Under the pieces are notes generated by a model. That model was given only the letters and a program-made list of their open reading frames with translations, was not told where the DNA came from and ran no database searches. The position numbers and the translations under genes were made by a program. From Phyllobacterium phragmitis (GTDB lineage: Bacteria > Pseudomonadota > Alphaproteobacteria > Rhizobiales > Rhizobiaceae): DNA of 64,000 bases. Positions within the stretch are counted from its first letter, which is position 1. The number at the start of each line of letters is the position of its first letter. Positions 55,047 to 63,874 of this stretch are shown here, in pieces. Where the stretch lies: positions 41,577 through 105,576 of the forward strand of contig NZ_PVBR01000018.1 in NCBI RefSeq assembly GCF_002980495.1. The letters are read 5' to 3'.

Positions 55047-55067
55047 CGGCGGCAAATAGGACGGGTT
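55047..55067 (-). promoter_or_regulatory. Motif in the traG promoter shared with trbB
   Basis: CGGCGGCAAATAGGACGGGTT on the + strand, 101 bases upstream of the traG start, corresponds to 52440-52460 before trbB (18 of 21 bases). The rest of the 125-base gap toward the LysR gene shows nothing further. Confidence 0.55.
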
Positions 55068-55071
55068 GGGT

Positions 55072-56031
55072 TCACCGCCATCCGGCCGGATGATCGCCGC
55101 TGCGCAACTGGCCGGGCGAATCGCCGCGACGCCTCATATTGTTTGCAAGGTTGAGCAGGTTTTTCAGCGCGGCGCTGCGATTGAACGGCGACCAGACGGC
55201 GGTAAAGGCAACCGGCTCTGGTTCATCGGCAAAAGGTAGGAAGGTGATACCGGTCGTCGGTAGCAGCGCCGTGGCCGCGCTGACGATGGTGATGCCGAAG
55301 CCCTGTCCGACCATGGACAGCAGCGCGCCGCGCCCCACGTCGAAACGCAGGATCGACGGCGCGGGCCAGCGTCCGGCATGGCGCAGAACGATATGGTCGT
55401 GGACTTGCGGACCAGTGCCGCCATAGCGGACTAGAAAGGTCTCGCCCATCAGATCAACCCATGTGATTGCCGATTGCCCGGCAAGGCGATGCCCCTCCTG
55501 TAGCACCGCCACCAGCGGTTCGGTCCAGACCGGGCGGGAGTGGCAGTCGGGCAGCTCGGGCGTGCCCGCAACGAACGCCACGTCCAGCCGGTCGGCGCGA
55601 AGCTGCATGACCGCATCCCGGGCCGTGCCTTCGGTGATTTCGACCTCAATGCCGGGATGGTTTTCGCGATACTGCCCGATCAGATCGGCGAGGAAGCTGC
55701 CGGGGATCAGGGCATGGATGCCGATGCGCAGGCGACCCCATTTTCCCGCCGCCGCCATGCCTGCGGTCTTCACCGCATGGTCGAGCTGATCGACGCCGGC
55801 AGCGACGCGCTCGATGAAGTGTCGTCCGGCCTCGGTCAGTCTGACGCCGCGTACGTGCCGCTCGAACAGGAGGACGCCAAGGTCTTCTTCCAGCGCCTTC
55901 ACTCGGGCGCTGACGCTGGACTGCGCCACGCCGAGCGCATTGGCTGCATGACGGAAGTTCAGATATTCGGCGACGGCAAGCGTCTGGATCAGCGACGCCA
56001 TGGGAATGCGCGATCCTAGCGGAGTCGGCAT
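55072..56031 (-). CDS. LysR-family regulator, paralogue A
   Basis: 319 residues if started at the ATG 56031; ATGs at 56052 and 56079 are alternatives. The LysR HTH reads LNFRHAANALGVAQSSVSAR, followed by KALEEDLGVLLFERHVRGVR and a substrate-binding domain. It is strikingly similar along its whole length to the LysR gene at 58695-59645, including ITEGTARDAVMQLRAD and RYGGTGPQV. It follows the DHA2 pump gene in the same direction and may control it. Confidence 0.88.
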   Translation of the reverse strand: MPTPLGSRIPMASLIQTLAVAEYLNFRHAANALGVAQSSVSARVKALEEDLGVLLFERHVRGVRLTEAGRHFIERVAAGVDQLDHAVKTAGMAAAGKWGRLRIGIHALIPGSFLADLIGQYRENHPGIEVEITEGTARDAVMQLRADRLDVAFVAGTPELPDCHSRPVWTEPLVAVLQEGHRLAGQSAITWVDLMGETFLVRYGGTGPQVHDHIVLRHAGRWPAPSILRFDVGRGALLSMVGQGFGITIVSAATALLPTTGITFLPFADEPEPVAFTAVWSPFNRSAALKNLLNLANNMRRRGDSPGQLRSGDHPAGWR

Positions 56032-56085
56032 CCCCCACTGACGGTCGATCATTGATGCTGAATGTCGCCGCCGCCGCATCGCTAT

Positions 56086-57585
56086 TCATCTCGCGTGGGC
56101 GAAATGCTTCTGACGCAGGACAGCGAAGCTCAAAATCGACAGCGACCATGCGCATACCAAAGCATAGAGCATTACCCAGCCAACTCCCTGTGCAAGCGCC
56201 TGCTCGGCAACCGGCTTGGCGATCCCCGACGCTTCTGCCGCGAGCAGATTCCCAGCCGCGATGGTTTCGCCAAGAGCGTGCGCAGCATCGCTTTCTTGAC
56301 CCGATTCCACGAGGCTTGCCCGAATACCGCGAAGGAGAATGAAACCCATCAGCGCAATGTTGATGGCGAGCGCGATCATCCTCACGCTCATGTCCATGCC
56401 TGATCCCATTCCGGCCCGGTCGGCCGGGACCGAAGCCGTAGCGGTGTTGGCGACAGGCGTATTCATCAGCCCGACGCCAGTGCCGGCGAGAACGCAGCCG
56501 GGCAGCATCGTCAACCAGCCGGGAAACTCGCTCATCGCGCCAAGACGCATAAGAAGGAAGCCCGCCCCGATGACGAACAGGCCGAGCGGAAGAACGATCA
56601 CGGGGCCGTGGCGCGACAGCATCCTCTCGCCGAAGGGCGGCGCGACCAGCGTCGGCAGAGTGTAGGCGAGAAGCGCGAAACCCGCTGTCACGCTATCGTA
56701 GCCAAGGCCAGCCTGAAACCAGATTGGCAGGTAGATCACGAAAGGCCAGAAGCTGGAGTTCATGCCGGCCGCACCAAGTAGCGCGCCGGAGAATGTCGGG
56801 ATGCGCAGGGTGCCAAAGTCGAACATCGGTCGGGGCACCTTCATTTCGACAATGACGAACACGAAAAAGCTGGCCGCGCCGAGGACCGCCACCCCCAGCC
56901 CAACCAGATCGTCAAGCCGCAACGCCCGTCCACGCGTAATCAGATACACAAGGCAGAAAACCGCCAGCGACAGCATGACGATCCCGGCAATGTCGATACG
57001 GATGGCATTGGGATCGGAGGATTCGGCGATGGCGAAACGTGCGAGCAGAAGCGCGACGACTGCCAGCGGGACATGGGCGAGGAACACCCACTCCCAACTG
57101 ATGAAAGCGACCGTCACCCCGCCGATCAACGGGCCGAAGCCGAGGCCAGCGCCGAAGACGATCCCCCACGAACTAAACGCCATTCCGCGATCCGGCGAGT
57201 CACGGAATTGATGAGAGAGCACCGCGATCTGGCAGGCGAGCAACGCTGCGCCTCCGATACCCTGAACGACGCGAGCGGCAATCAGGATCGGTGCATTCGT
57301 CGCCAATCCGCAAGCGAGTGATGAGATACCGAAGACCACGCCCGCCATGAAGACACGCTTGCGTCCGAAGCGATCCGCCAGAGCGCCGGACGCCATAAGG
57401 CAGGCTGTCATCGCAATGGTATAGGCGTTCATGATCCATTGGAGCTGCTGAAAGTCAGCGGGAAGGACGTGCTCCAAGGTCGGAAGGATGGCCGGGATGC
57501 TGGAGATTTCCAGACCGACCATCAATGCGGAGAGACAGACGGCGGCGAGCGCCAATGTGTTCCGGTTGGTTATATTCCCCGCCAT
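56086..57585 (-). CDS. MFS drug transporter, DHA2 (14-helix) family
   Basis: 499 residues with numerous membrane helices. Family motifs are the loop 2-3 GALADRFGRKRVFMAGVVFG, the motif-C-like GIVFGAGLGFGPLIGG and a late PADRAGMGSGMDMSVR. DHA2 proteins exchange protons for cationic or amphiphilic drugs. It is divergent from a LysR gene at 57758 across a 172-base gap with a TATAAT box (57712-57717). Cargo of the ICE. Confidence 0.9.
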   Translation of the reverse strand: MAGNITNRNTLALAAVCLSALMVGLEISSIPAILPTLEHVLPADFQQLQWIMNAYTIAMTACLMASGALADRFGRKRVFMAGVVFGISSLACGLATNAPILIAARVVQGIGGAALLACQIAVLSHQFRDSPDRGMAFSSWGIVFGAGLGFGPLIGGVTVAFISWEWVFLAHVPLAVVALLLARFAIAESSDPNAIRIDIAGIVMLSLAVFCLVYLITRGRALRLDDLVGLGVAVLGAASFFVFVIVEMKVPRPMFDFGTLRIPTFSGALLGAAGMNSSFWPFVIYLPIWFQAGLGYDSVTAGFALLAYTLPTLVAPPFGERMLSRHGPVIVLPLGLFVIGAGFLLMRLGAMSEFPGWLTMLPGCVLAGTGVGLMNTPVANTATASVPADRAGMGSGMDMSVRMIALAINIALMGFILLRGIRASLVESGQESDAAHALGETIAAGNLLAAEASGIAKPVAEQALAQGVGWVMLYALVCAWSLSILSFAVLRQKHFAHAR

Positions 57586-57757
57586 CGCGCCCGGCCTCGC
57601 CTTGTCCTGCTACCGCGAGATGCGCCGAGTGCCTGTCGTGCGATTGTTCCGCCGAGCGGACACCTCTAACGGCCGGCGGCGATCCCCATGGCAAGGTGCC
57701 GCCCCTTCGGATATAATGCAATTCCATGACTATCTATTTCAGTGATAACGGATTCGG

Positions 57758-58639
57758 ATGAATTGGATGGTGACGCTCGATGTCGATGGCGTTCGCGCCT
57801 TCCTGATGATCGCCGATCATCGCAGTTTCACCCGTGCGGCAGAGGCGCTGGGTGTCACCCAAGCGGCGGTCAGCGTGAAACTGAAACGGCTTGAAGATCG
57901 CCTCGGGCAACGGCTGGTCGAGCGGACGCCCCGACAGGTTCGACTTTCTGCCCAAGGGGAAGTTTTCCTCCCATCGGCGCGTGAATTTCTGGCGGCCCAC
58001 GAGAGAGCTATTGAAAGCCTGTCGGGGAACCGCCGTCATTTTCGACTCGGGATTGCCAGTCATGTCATGGGGCCGGAAGTGCCTTCGCTGTTGGCGCGAC
58101 TGAAATCCCTTGATCCGGGGCTTACCATCGAAGTTCGGCTCGATGCTTCCGGTCCCCTTCTCGACGCTTTCGATAGCGGGCAGTTGGATGCGGTCATCAT
58201 TCGCAGCAATGATGACCGGCGGGATGGTGAAATTCTCGGGCCGGAGCTTTTCGGTTGGTTCGCTTCTCCAGCTTTTTCGTGTCGCGCTGATGAACCGCTG
58301 CCGCTGGCAGGATTGTCGTCATGCTGTGCTGTGCGCGATGTTGCGATGCGCCTGCTCGAACGTGCGTCGATCCGATGGACCGAGGTGTTCGTCGGCGAAA
58401 CGGCAGCCACGGCAGCCGCGCTTTCGGCGGGGCTGGCGATTTCTCCGTTCCCTAGACGGCTCGCGCCCGCCGATGCCGTCGATGTCGGCGAGGTCTTTGG
58501 ATTGCCAGCGTTGCCGTCCTTCTCGCTCGTTCTGCACTCATCGCTTTCCGACCAGAGGACAAAGGAGTCGCTGCGAGCGATCACGGTGGTCTTTCGCGAG
58601 CATCGCAGAGTAAGCGATACCCCGAAGCGCCTTGCATGA
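57758..58639 (+). CDS. LysR-family regulator, divergent from the DHA2 pump
   Basis: 293 residues. HTH: SFTRAAEALGVTQAAVSVKL followed by RLEDRLGQRLVERTPRQVRL. It is unrelated in detail to the two paralogous LysR proteins nearby. Divergent placement from the DHA2 gene is the usual layout for a regulator and its target. The inducer is unknown. Confidence 0.87.
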   Translation: MNWMVTLDVDGVRAFLMIADHRSFTRAAEALGVTQAAVSVKLKRLEDRLGQRLVERTPRQVRLSAQGEVFLPSAREFLAAHERAIESLSGNRRHFRLGIASHVMGPEVPSLLARLKSLDPGLTIEVRLDASGPLLDAFDSGQLDAVIIRSNDDRRDGEILGPELFGWFASPAFSCRADEPLPLAGLSSCCAVRDVAMRLLERASIRWTEVFVGETAATAAALSAGLAISPFPRRLAPADAVDVGEVFGLPALPSFSLVLHSSLSDQRTKESLRAITVVFREHRRVSDTPKRLA

Positions 58640-58640
58640 C

Positions 58641-58681
58641 GCCCTGACCTCGCGGTCGATGACCAGCCGCCATGGGACAAG
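58641..58681 (-). pseudogene. Remnant of the 3' end of a relaxase gene
   Basis: Read on the - strand this encodes LVPWRLVIDREV, matching LVPWRPVIDR plus EV of the intact relaxase C terminus with a four-residue gap. At DNA level 58652-58681 equals 61189-61218 in 28 of 30 bases. It lies directly after the stop of the LysR paralogue B, as an out-of-place fragment in the cargo block. Confidence 0.7.
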
Positions 58682-58694
58682 ATTGCAGAGAAAA

Positions 58695-59645
58695 TCAGTC
58701 TGCGCGGACCGACCGCCCCATGTCACTTGCGAGCGTAAGCAGGTTGCGGAGTGCGACGCTGCGATTGAACGGCGACCAGACGGCTGTAAAGGCAACCGGC
58801 TCCGGTTCATCGAGGAAGGGCAGGAAGACGATGCCGGTCGTCGGCAACAATGACGTGGCCTCGCCGACGATGGTGATGCCGAAGCCTTGTCCGACCATAG
58901 ATAGCAGCGTGCCGCGCCCCACATCAAAGCGCAGGATCGACGGTGCGGGCCAACGCCCGGCAAGGCGCAGCACGATATGGTCCTGGACCTGCGGGCCGGT
59001 GCCACCATAGCGAACAATGAAAGTCTCGCCGATCAGGTCGGACCAAGTGATTGCGGACTGCCCGGCGAGGCGATGCCCATCCGATAGCACGGCCACCAGC
59101 GGTTCGGTCCAGATCGGTCGGGTATGGCAGTCGGGCATCTCGGGCTTGCCCGCGACGAACGCCACGTCGAGCTGGTCAGCACGAAGCTGCATCACCGCAT
59201 CGCGGGCCGTGCCTTCGGTGATCTTGACCTCAATGCCAGTATGGGCTTCCCGATAATGACGGATCAGCTCCGTGAGAAAGCTGCGTGGGATCAAGGCATG
59301 GATGCCGATGCGAAGCCGTCCGCATTCTCCTTGAGCTGTCATGCCGGCGGTCTTCACCGCGTGATCGAGTTGATCGACACCCGCCGTGACACGCTCCATG
59401 AAGTGCCTGCCTGCGTCTGTTAGCCGAACGCCCCGCGCATGGCGCTCAAACAGCAGGACACCAAGGTTATCCTCCAGCGCTTTCACACGCGCGCTGACGC
59501 TCGACTGGCTGACGCCGAGTGCCTTGGCCGCATGCCGAAAATTCAGATGCTCGGCGACGGCGATGAACTGAACAAGGGAAATGAGCGGTATCCTGCCAGA
59601 CAGGATACCGCCATTCACGAGGTTTCGATGGTTAGTGCGCCGCAT
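58695..59645 (-). CDS. LysR-family regulator, paralogue B
   Basis: 316 residues with HTH LNFRHAAKALGVSQSSVSAR and KALEDNLGVLLFERHARGVR. Most residues coincide with paralogue A at 55072-56031, in the same orientation. It follows the Bcr/CflA pump gene by 27 bases on the same strand and may regulate it. Just beyond its stop is the relaxase remnant. The first residues upstream of RIPLISL differ from paralogue A, so the start is uncertain by a few codons. Confidence 0.88.
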   Translation of the reverse strand: MRRTNHRNLVNGGILSGRIPLISLVQFIAVAEHLNFRHAAKALGVSQSSVSARVKALEDNLGVLLFERHARGVRLTDAGRHFMERVTAGVDQLDHAVKTAGMTAQGECGRLRIGIHALIPRSFLTELIRHYREAHTGIEVKITEGTARDAVMQLRADQLDVAFVAGKPEMPDCHTRPIWTEPLVAVLSDGHRLAGQSAITWSDLIGETFIVRYGGTGPQVQDHIVLRLAGRWPAPSILRFDVGRGTLLSMVGQGFGITIVGEATSLLPTTGIVFLPFLDEPEPVAFTAVWSPFNRSVALRNLLTLASDMGRSVRAD

Positions 59646-59672
59646 CGGAGCGGGCCTGCTACCAGTCGTCGG

Positions 59673-60887
59673 TTAGACGACTGGCGACTTCTCGGTGGCA
59701 GTCCCACGGAGCCGAAGGAGCACCAGCCCCAACGACACCAGCACTGCCATCGCCGTGGCGTAACAGATCACGGGCCACGCTGTGTCACCGTTTAACAGCG
59801 TCACCGCCAATGTCCCGACAATGCTGACTATCAGGCTTTGAACGCAGAAGTAGAACGCGACCGCTGATCCTGCGATGTCGTCGAACTCTGCCAAAGCGCC
59901 GTTCGCGGTAACCGACACCGTGAAGACAATACCGATCGCGACAACCCACATCGGCAAGATGAAGCTGAGAAATGACGGCGATCCGAAAAGTTCGCCGATC
60001 CCCAACAGGGCCGCACCGCAAACGAGCAGTGCCATCCCGCGCGTCACGCATCCCGCGATGCCCCATCTGGCGACAAAGGATTTCGCGAAACGGGTTGTCA
60101 CGATCATTACAAGTGCGACAGTGGCGAAAGCAAAGCTGAATCCGATCTCGGAATATTCCGCTTGGCCTATGAGTACACGGGGAGCCGTAGAGAAGAAGAC
60201 GAAGAAGGTGCCCATACCGGCGCTAAAGCCGACAGTGTAAACCCAAAAAGCCGGACTCGCGAAGATCGGCAAAACAGATCGGCGCGTCTTCGCTTGATCC
60301 AGAGGGCGGGTTTCGTGCCACCTGAAACCCGCATTTAGAAGTGCGAGCATCGCCAGTATAGCCAAAGTAATGAATATCGCCTGCCATCCCAAGAACTCGC
60401 CGATCAACGCTCCGGCGATAGGGCCGAGCGCAGGCACGAACGCCAGCATCGAACTGAAAAGGCCGTAGATGACGACACCCTCAGGACGATTGGCATAAAC
60501 GTCGCGAACCGTCGCGAACGTTGCCACCAGCATGGCCGACGCCCCCACTGCTTGAAGCAGACGGAAAGCGACAAAGGCTGGTGCAGTTGAAGAGCAAGCT
60601 GCTCCCAGAGACGCAATGACGAAAGCCGTTGCGCCCGCAAGTAGAATTGGCCGTCGCCCGATGCCGTCTGAGAGCGGACCAAAAACCACCTGGCCCACGC
60701 CGAGCATCACCATATAGAGGCTCAACGTGAGTTGGATCATGGCGGGCGTCGTGTTCAGGATGCCGGGCATCGCTGGAACGACGGGGAGATAAATATCCAT
60801 CGCCAGTGAAGCGAGGATGTCGAAGGGAGCCATCAGCAGCAGTGCTGCCGGCAGCGTATAGGCCCACGCGGGGCGTGTGGTGGTCAT
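59673..60887 (-). CDS. Bcr/CflA-family MFS multidrug efflux pump
   Basis: 404 residues, twelve-helix drug:proton antiporter. The opening LAAALLLMAP-like helix (YTLPAALLLMAPFDILASLA) and DIYLPVVPAMPGILNTTP are typical of Bcr/CflA. The loop motif reads FGPLSDGIGRRPILLAG. Base composition is less GC-rich than in the transfer genes. Together with LysR paralogue B it forms a cargo unit lying between two copies of the relaxase-end sequence. Confidence 0.9.
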   Translation of the reverse strand: MTTTRPAWAYTLPAALLLMAPFDILASLAMDIYLPVVPAMPGILNTTPAMIQLTLSLYMVMLGVGQVVFGPLSDGIGRRPILLAGATAFVIASLGAACSSTAPAFVAFRLLQAVGASAMLVATFATVRDVYANRPEGVVIYGLFSSMLAFVPALGPIAGALIGEFLGWQAIFITLAILAMLALLNAGFRWHETRPLDQAKTRRSVLPIFASPAFWVYTVGFSAGMGTFFVFFSTAPRVLIGQAEYSEIGFSFAFATVALVMIVTTRFAKSFVARWGIAGCVTRGMALLVCGAALLGIGELFGSPSFLSFILPMWVVAIGIVFTVSVTANGALAEFDDIAGSAVAFYFCVQSLIVSIVGTLAVTLLNGDTAWPVICYATAMAVLVSLGLVLLRLRGTATEKSPVV

Positions 60888-60966
60888 GACGAATCAACCG
60901 CTCGATTAAGGAATACCGGGCGACGTCTGCTCGTCAGCAATCAGATGAGACTAGCCTTACAGAGCG

Positions 60967-60993
60967 CCGCAACAACAATACTGGTTGTTGCGG
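60967..60993. promoter_or_regulatory. Perfect inverted repeat upstream of the Bcr/CflA gene
   Basis: CCGCAACAAC (60967-60976) and GTTGTTGCGG (60984-60993) flank AATACTG. It lies 80 bases before the pump gene in an AT-rich 217-base gap (60888-61104) that is otherwise without recognisable genes. It could be an operator for the pump or a terminator for the relaxase transcript coming from the right. Confidence 0.5.
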
Positions 60994-61104
60994 CTTACTT
61001 GTCTGCTGACTTGGAATTTCCCATCTGATCACTCCACGCTTACGAATATGAATAGATACCTCTTATCCAATTATCTTTTGCTTCGCAATGCGGCATGGGC
61101 GCCC

Positions 61105-63159
61105 TCAGCGTTCCAGCCCCCTCTGCCGCCCCACCTGCCACGACACCGATCCGCCCTGCACAAGACCCATGACCTCACGGCCGAGGTGGCGGTCGATGAC
61201 CGGCCGCCACGGGACAAGCGTGAACTCATGGGATTTCTCGACAACGGCGAACTTGCCACTCGATAGTTGCACCGTCCCGGTGAACTTCCCGCTGACATTC
61301 TCGCCGTCCGTAGCGGCGCGAAACGGCAGCGCCTTGCTCTCGGCCATCTCCGCGCCGACGCGCGCGACTTCGCGCCCGCGCAGGGTGGCGAGAAGGCTGC
61401 GCCGATAGAAGATGCGGCTGTCCCGGCTGCGGGTGGCGTCGCCCTGTTCGATATGATGCTCGCGGCGCTGGTCCATGGCCTCGCGCACTTGCTGGCCGAA
61501 GCCGGTCGGCGCAAGGTCGGCCGTCTCGCCATGGATCAGCCGCCGGTCCAGCCAGGTCGCGCCGTCCGATCCGATCTGCTTGCCTAGATCGACAGGGGAA
61601 AGGACGCGAACGCTAGCCTGCCGGTCGCGGCCGGCGTCATAGGTAGCGGCGCGGCTCTCGAAATCCTCGGGGATGCGCCATTGGTCGGCGTCGACCCGCT
61701 CGACGATCCCGGCCCGGCGTAGCGCCTCCAGCCGGCGCACATGGGCATCGACATAGCCCTCATAGTCGCCGCCCGGAACGCGGCCCTCGAACTTGGCCTG
61801 CTCCTGATGGCGGCTCGGCCGATAGATGCCGTCCTCTGCAATGGCGGTAATGGTGCGGTCGGACGGCCGGGCTGCCGCCTCGGCCGGGCCGATCTGGACA
61901 ACGCTGCCGATACGGGCGTCCTCCAGCCGCTCGGGCGCGATACCGGCGATGTGATGCGTCCGCCCGTCGATCCCGTCCACTACGATTGTCAGGTTCTCGC
62001 CCAACTCGTCGGACAGGTGCTTGTCCACGACGCGCCCGACGATGGGCGTCTCGGGCGCTCCGTCATGGATTTGAAAGCTCATGGGATCGCGTTCGCCGCC
62101 ATGCGGGCCGAGCGCCTTCTGCATGGTGCGGATAATGTCGCCACGCTCGCCTAGCTCGCGCAGGGCTGGCTCCATGTCCTTGCTCAATTCCCAAACGCCG
62201 GGCGCGTGCTCGGTCGCCAGCCCCATCTTCTCCAGCTTGCCGAGACGGCGCAGGCGTAGCGTCCGCTCGAACTGCCGCCTCGGCTCTGCCGGTTCATGGC
62301 GCAAGTCGAGGAAACGGGCATCGGCTTCCTCGGCCATGGCGCGGTCGATGCGGGTGAAACGGTCTTGGTCGATTTCGGCGGACAGCTTGCGGGTCTGCTC
62401 GATCTCGGTGACGGGGCCGAGTTCCAGACTGGCAAGCTCGCTGGCCCGTTCGCGCAGGCCGGCGGAAAGATAATCGCCGTTGATGACTAGATCCCCGCCC
62501 ATATCGTCGCGGCCGTTGACGATGATATGCACATGGGGATGGCCGGTGTTGTAGTGGTTCACCGCAACCCAATCGAGCTTGGTGCCAAGGTCGGCTTCCA
62601 CCTGTTTCATGAAATCGCGGGTGTAGGCCGTGAGGTCCGATAGCTCCGCGCCATCCTCGGGCGAGACGATGAACCTGAATTGGTGGCGGTCGTCCTTGCC
62701 GCGATCAAGGAAGGCGTCGCCATCGGCGCGGCCCTCGGTCGCCGAATAGAGCCGGCCCCGCTCGCCGTCGCGCGAGGTTCCGTCACGCTGCACATAGCGC
62801 AGATGCGCGCGGGCACGGCCGCCCTTCCATGCGGCCCTGACGCTGCGCTGCTTGACGATGACGCGGCGGCTGCCCGGCTGGCGATGATGCCAATGGCCGG
62901 AGATATTGCGGGCGCGCACGAAGCTCGCGCCCCGGCCGCGCTTCACGCCCTTGCCGCTGGCGACCACGGCACGGGACCGGCCCGGCGATGACGGGCGGGC
63001 GGATGATGGCATGGAAGGATCGCGGGAGGCCGCTGCCTGATGCTGCCGGGTGATCTTCTTGACCTGCGTGAAAAAGCTCTTGGTCCTGCCGGCCTTCGGC
63101 GTGTCGGATCGGATGCGGCCGGGCTTCGGACGGAAGCGGTTTTCGTCGTCGGCGCTCAA
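61105..63159 (-). CDS. Relaxase/mobilisation nuclease (VirD2-like, DUF3363 type)
   Basis: 684 residues from a TTG at 63159. The basic N terminus leads to ARAHLRYVQRDGTSRDGE, then the metal-binding three-His motif HYNTGHPHVHIIVNGRDD (about residues 212-229) of conjugative relaxases. The C-terminal half shows regions typical of the RlxS/DUF3363 type of Tn4371-like ICEs, ending LVPWRPVIDRHLGREVMGLV. It nicks oriT and stays bound to the transferred strand. The start overlaps the end of the long frame of the transglycosylase remnant. Confidence 0.93.
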   Translation of the reverse strand: MSADDENRFRPKPGRIRSDTPKAGRTKSFFTQVKKITRQHQAAASRDPSMPSSARPSSPGRSRAVVASGKGVKRGRGASFVRARNISGHWHHRQPGSRRVIVKQRSVRAAWKGGRARAHLRYVQRDGTSRDGERGRLYSATEGRADGDAFLDRGKDDRHQFRFIVSPEDGAELSDLTAYTRDFMKQVEADLGTKLDWVAVNHYNTGHPHVHIIVNGRDDMGGDLVINGDYLSAGLRERASELASLELGPVTEIEQTRKLSAEIDQDRFTRIDRAMAEEADARFLDLRHEPAEPRRQFERTLRLRRLGKLEKMGLATEHAPGVWELSKDMEPALRELGERGDIIRTMQKALGPHGGERDPMSFQIHDGAPETPIVGRVVDKHLSDELGENLTIVVDGIDGRTHHIAGIAPERLEDARIGSVVQIGPAEAAARPSDRTITAIAEDGIYRPSRHQEQAKFEGRVPGGDYEGYVDAHVRRLEALRRAGIVERVDADQWRIPEDFESRAATYDAGRDRQASVRVLSPVDLGKQIGSDGATWLDRRLIHGETADLAPTGFGQQVREAMDQRREHHIEQGDATRSRDSRIFYRRSLLATLRGREVARVGAEMAESKALPFRAATDGENVSGKFTGTVQLSSGKFAVVEKSHEFTLVPWRPVIDRHLGREVMGLVQGGSVSWQVGRQRGLER

Positions 63160-63874
63160 GGGCGCGACTCCAGCCCAAACCGCCGGAAAACGGCCGATAT
63201 GGGCCTCTGGTGCCGCTCGAAACCCAGCAAAGCCAAGGCTTTGCGCGAAACCGTAGCACGCGGCCCCTCAAAACCATGGTGCCGGAATCGGCAGCCTAAC
63301 CAGTGTGCAGACAACAACATTTTCCAGAAGCGGCCCGACATGGTGCCGTCTTCTTTAATCTTGCCCTCCGCCCTTTCTGTCTTTTCTGCCCCTCCTGCCG
63401 GGCGCAAACCTGCCCGACCGGATGCCGAAACCAGCGCCGCCGAGCGCGGGAACGCCGCCCTCATGGCGTTCCCCCATCGCTGGCGCTCGCCACGAAAATG
63501 CTGCCGTCCTGCGGCTCCGCTCGGGCGGGATCGCGCGCCGGAACGGCAGCGCGGCCGTCGCCTGTTTGCACCTCGGACGGCGGCGACAGCCCGCGTGTCG
63601 GCCGGGCGCATGACAAACAGCGGTGCCTCGCGCCAATCGGGCGGCGGTGCCGGTGGTTGCGACGGCGCATCCGATGGAGCTGCATCGCCAAGGATCGGGG
63701 CGAGCGCGGCGATATAGGCGCGTGTCTCGGCGGGAAGCGGTCGGCCCGTCGCGCGGTGCTCGTCATAGCGGCCGGGGCCGGCGTTATAGGCCGCAAGCAT
63801 CGCACCGACATTGCCGTAGCGGTCGAACATCTCGCGCAGATAGGCCGTGCCTGCGAGGATGTTGTCGCGCGGGT
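63156..63874 (-). pseudogene. Lytic transglycosylase (VirB1/TrbN-like), disrupted
   Basis: Only the middle of the SLT fold remains: PRDNILAGTAYLREMFDRYG and AAYNAGPGRYDEHRATGRPL, PAETRAYIAALAP. The catalytic-Glu half is missing because the frame runs into a group II intron boundary at 63875. Downstream, the family-like ending (QTGDGRAAVPARDPARAEPQ then GSIFVA, stop at 63461) lies in another frame than LFVMRPADTRAVAA, so a frameshift near 63585-63600 is likely and the last 100 codons of the long frame (to 63156) may be non-coding. The intact enzyme would open peptidoglycan for the Trb channel. Confidence 0.65.
63160..63460. other. Probable non-coding stretch before the relaxase, candidate oriT
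   Basis: If the transglycosylase really ends at 63461, this 300-base stretch has no gene. It contains a CAAAGCC/GGCTTTG hairpin near 63230 and a pyrimidine-rich, locally AT-richer segment around 63345-63400. A region next to the relaxase gene is a usual place for oriT. I cannot identify a nic site; this is a guess from position. Confidence 0.25.
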
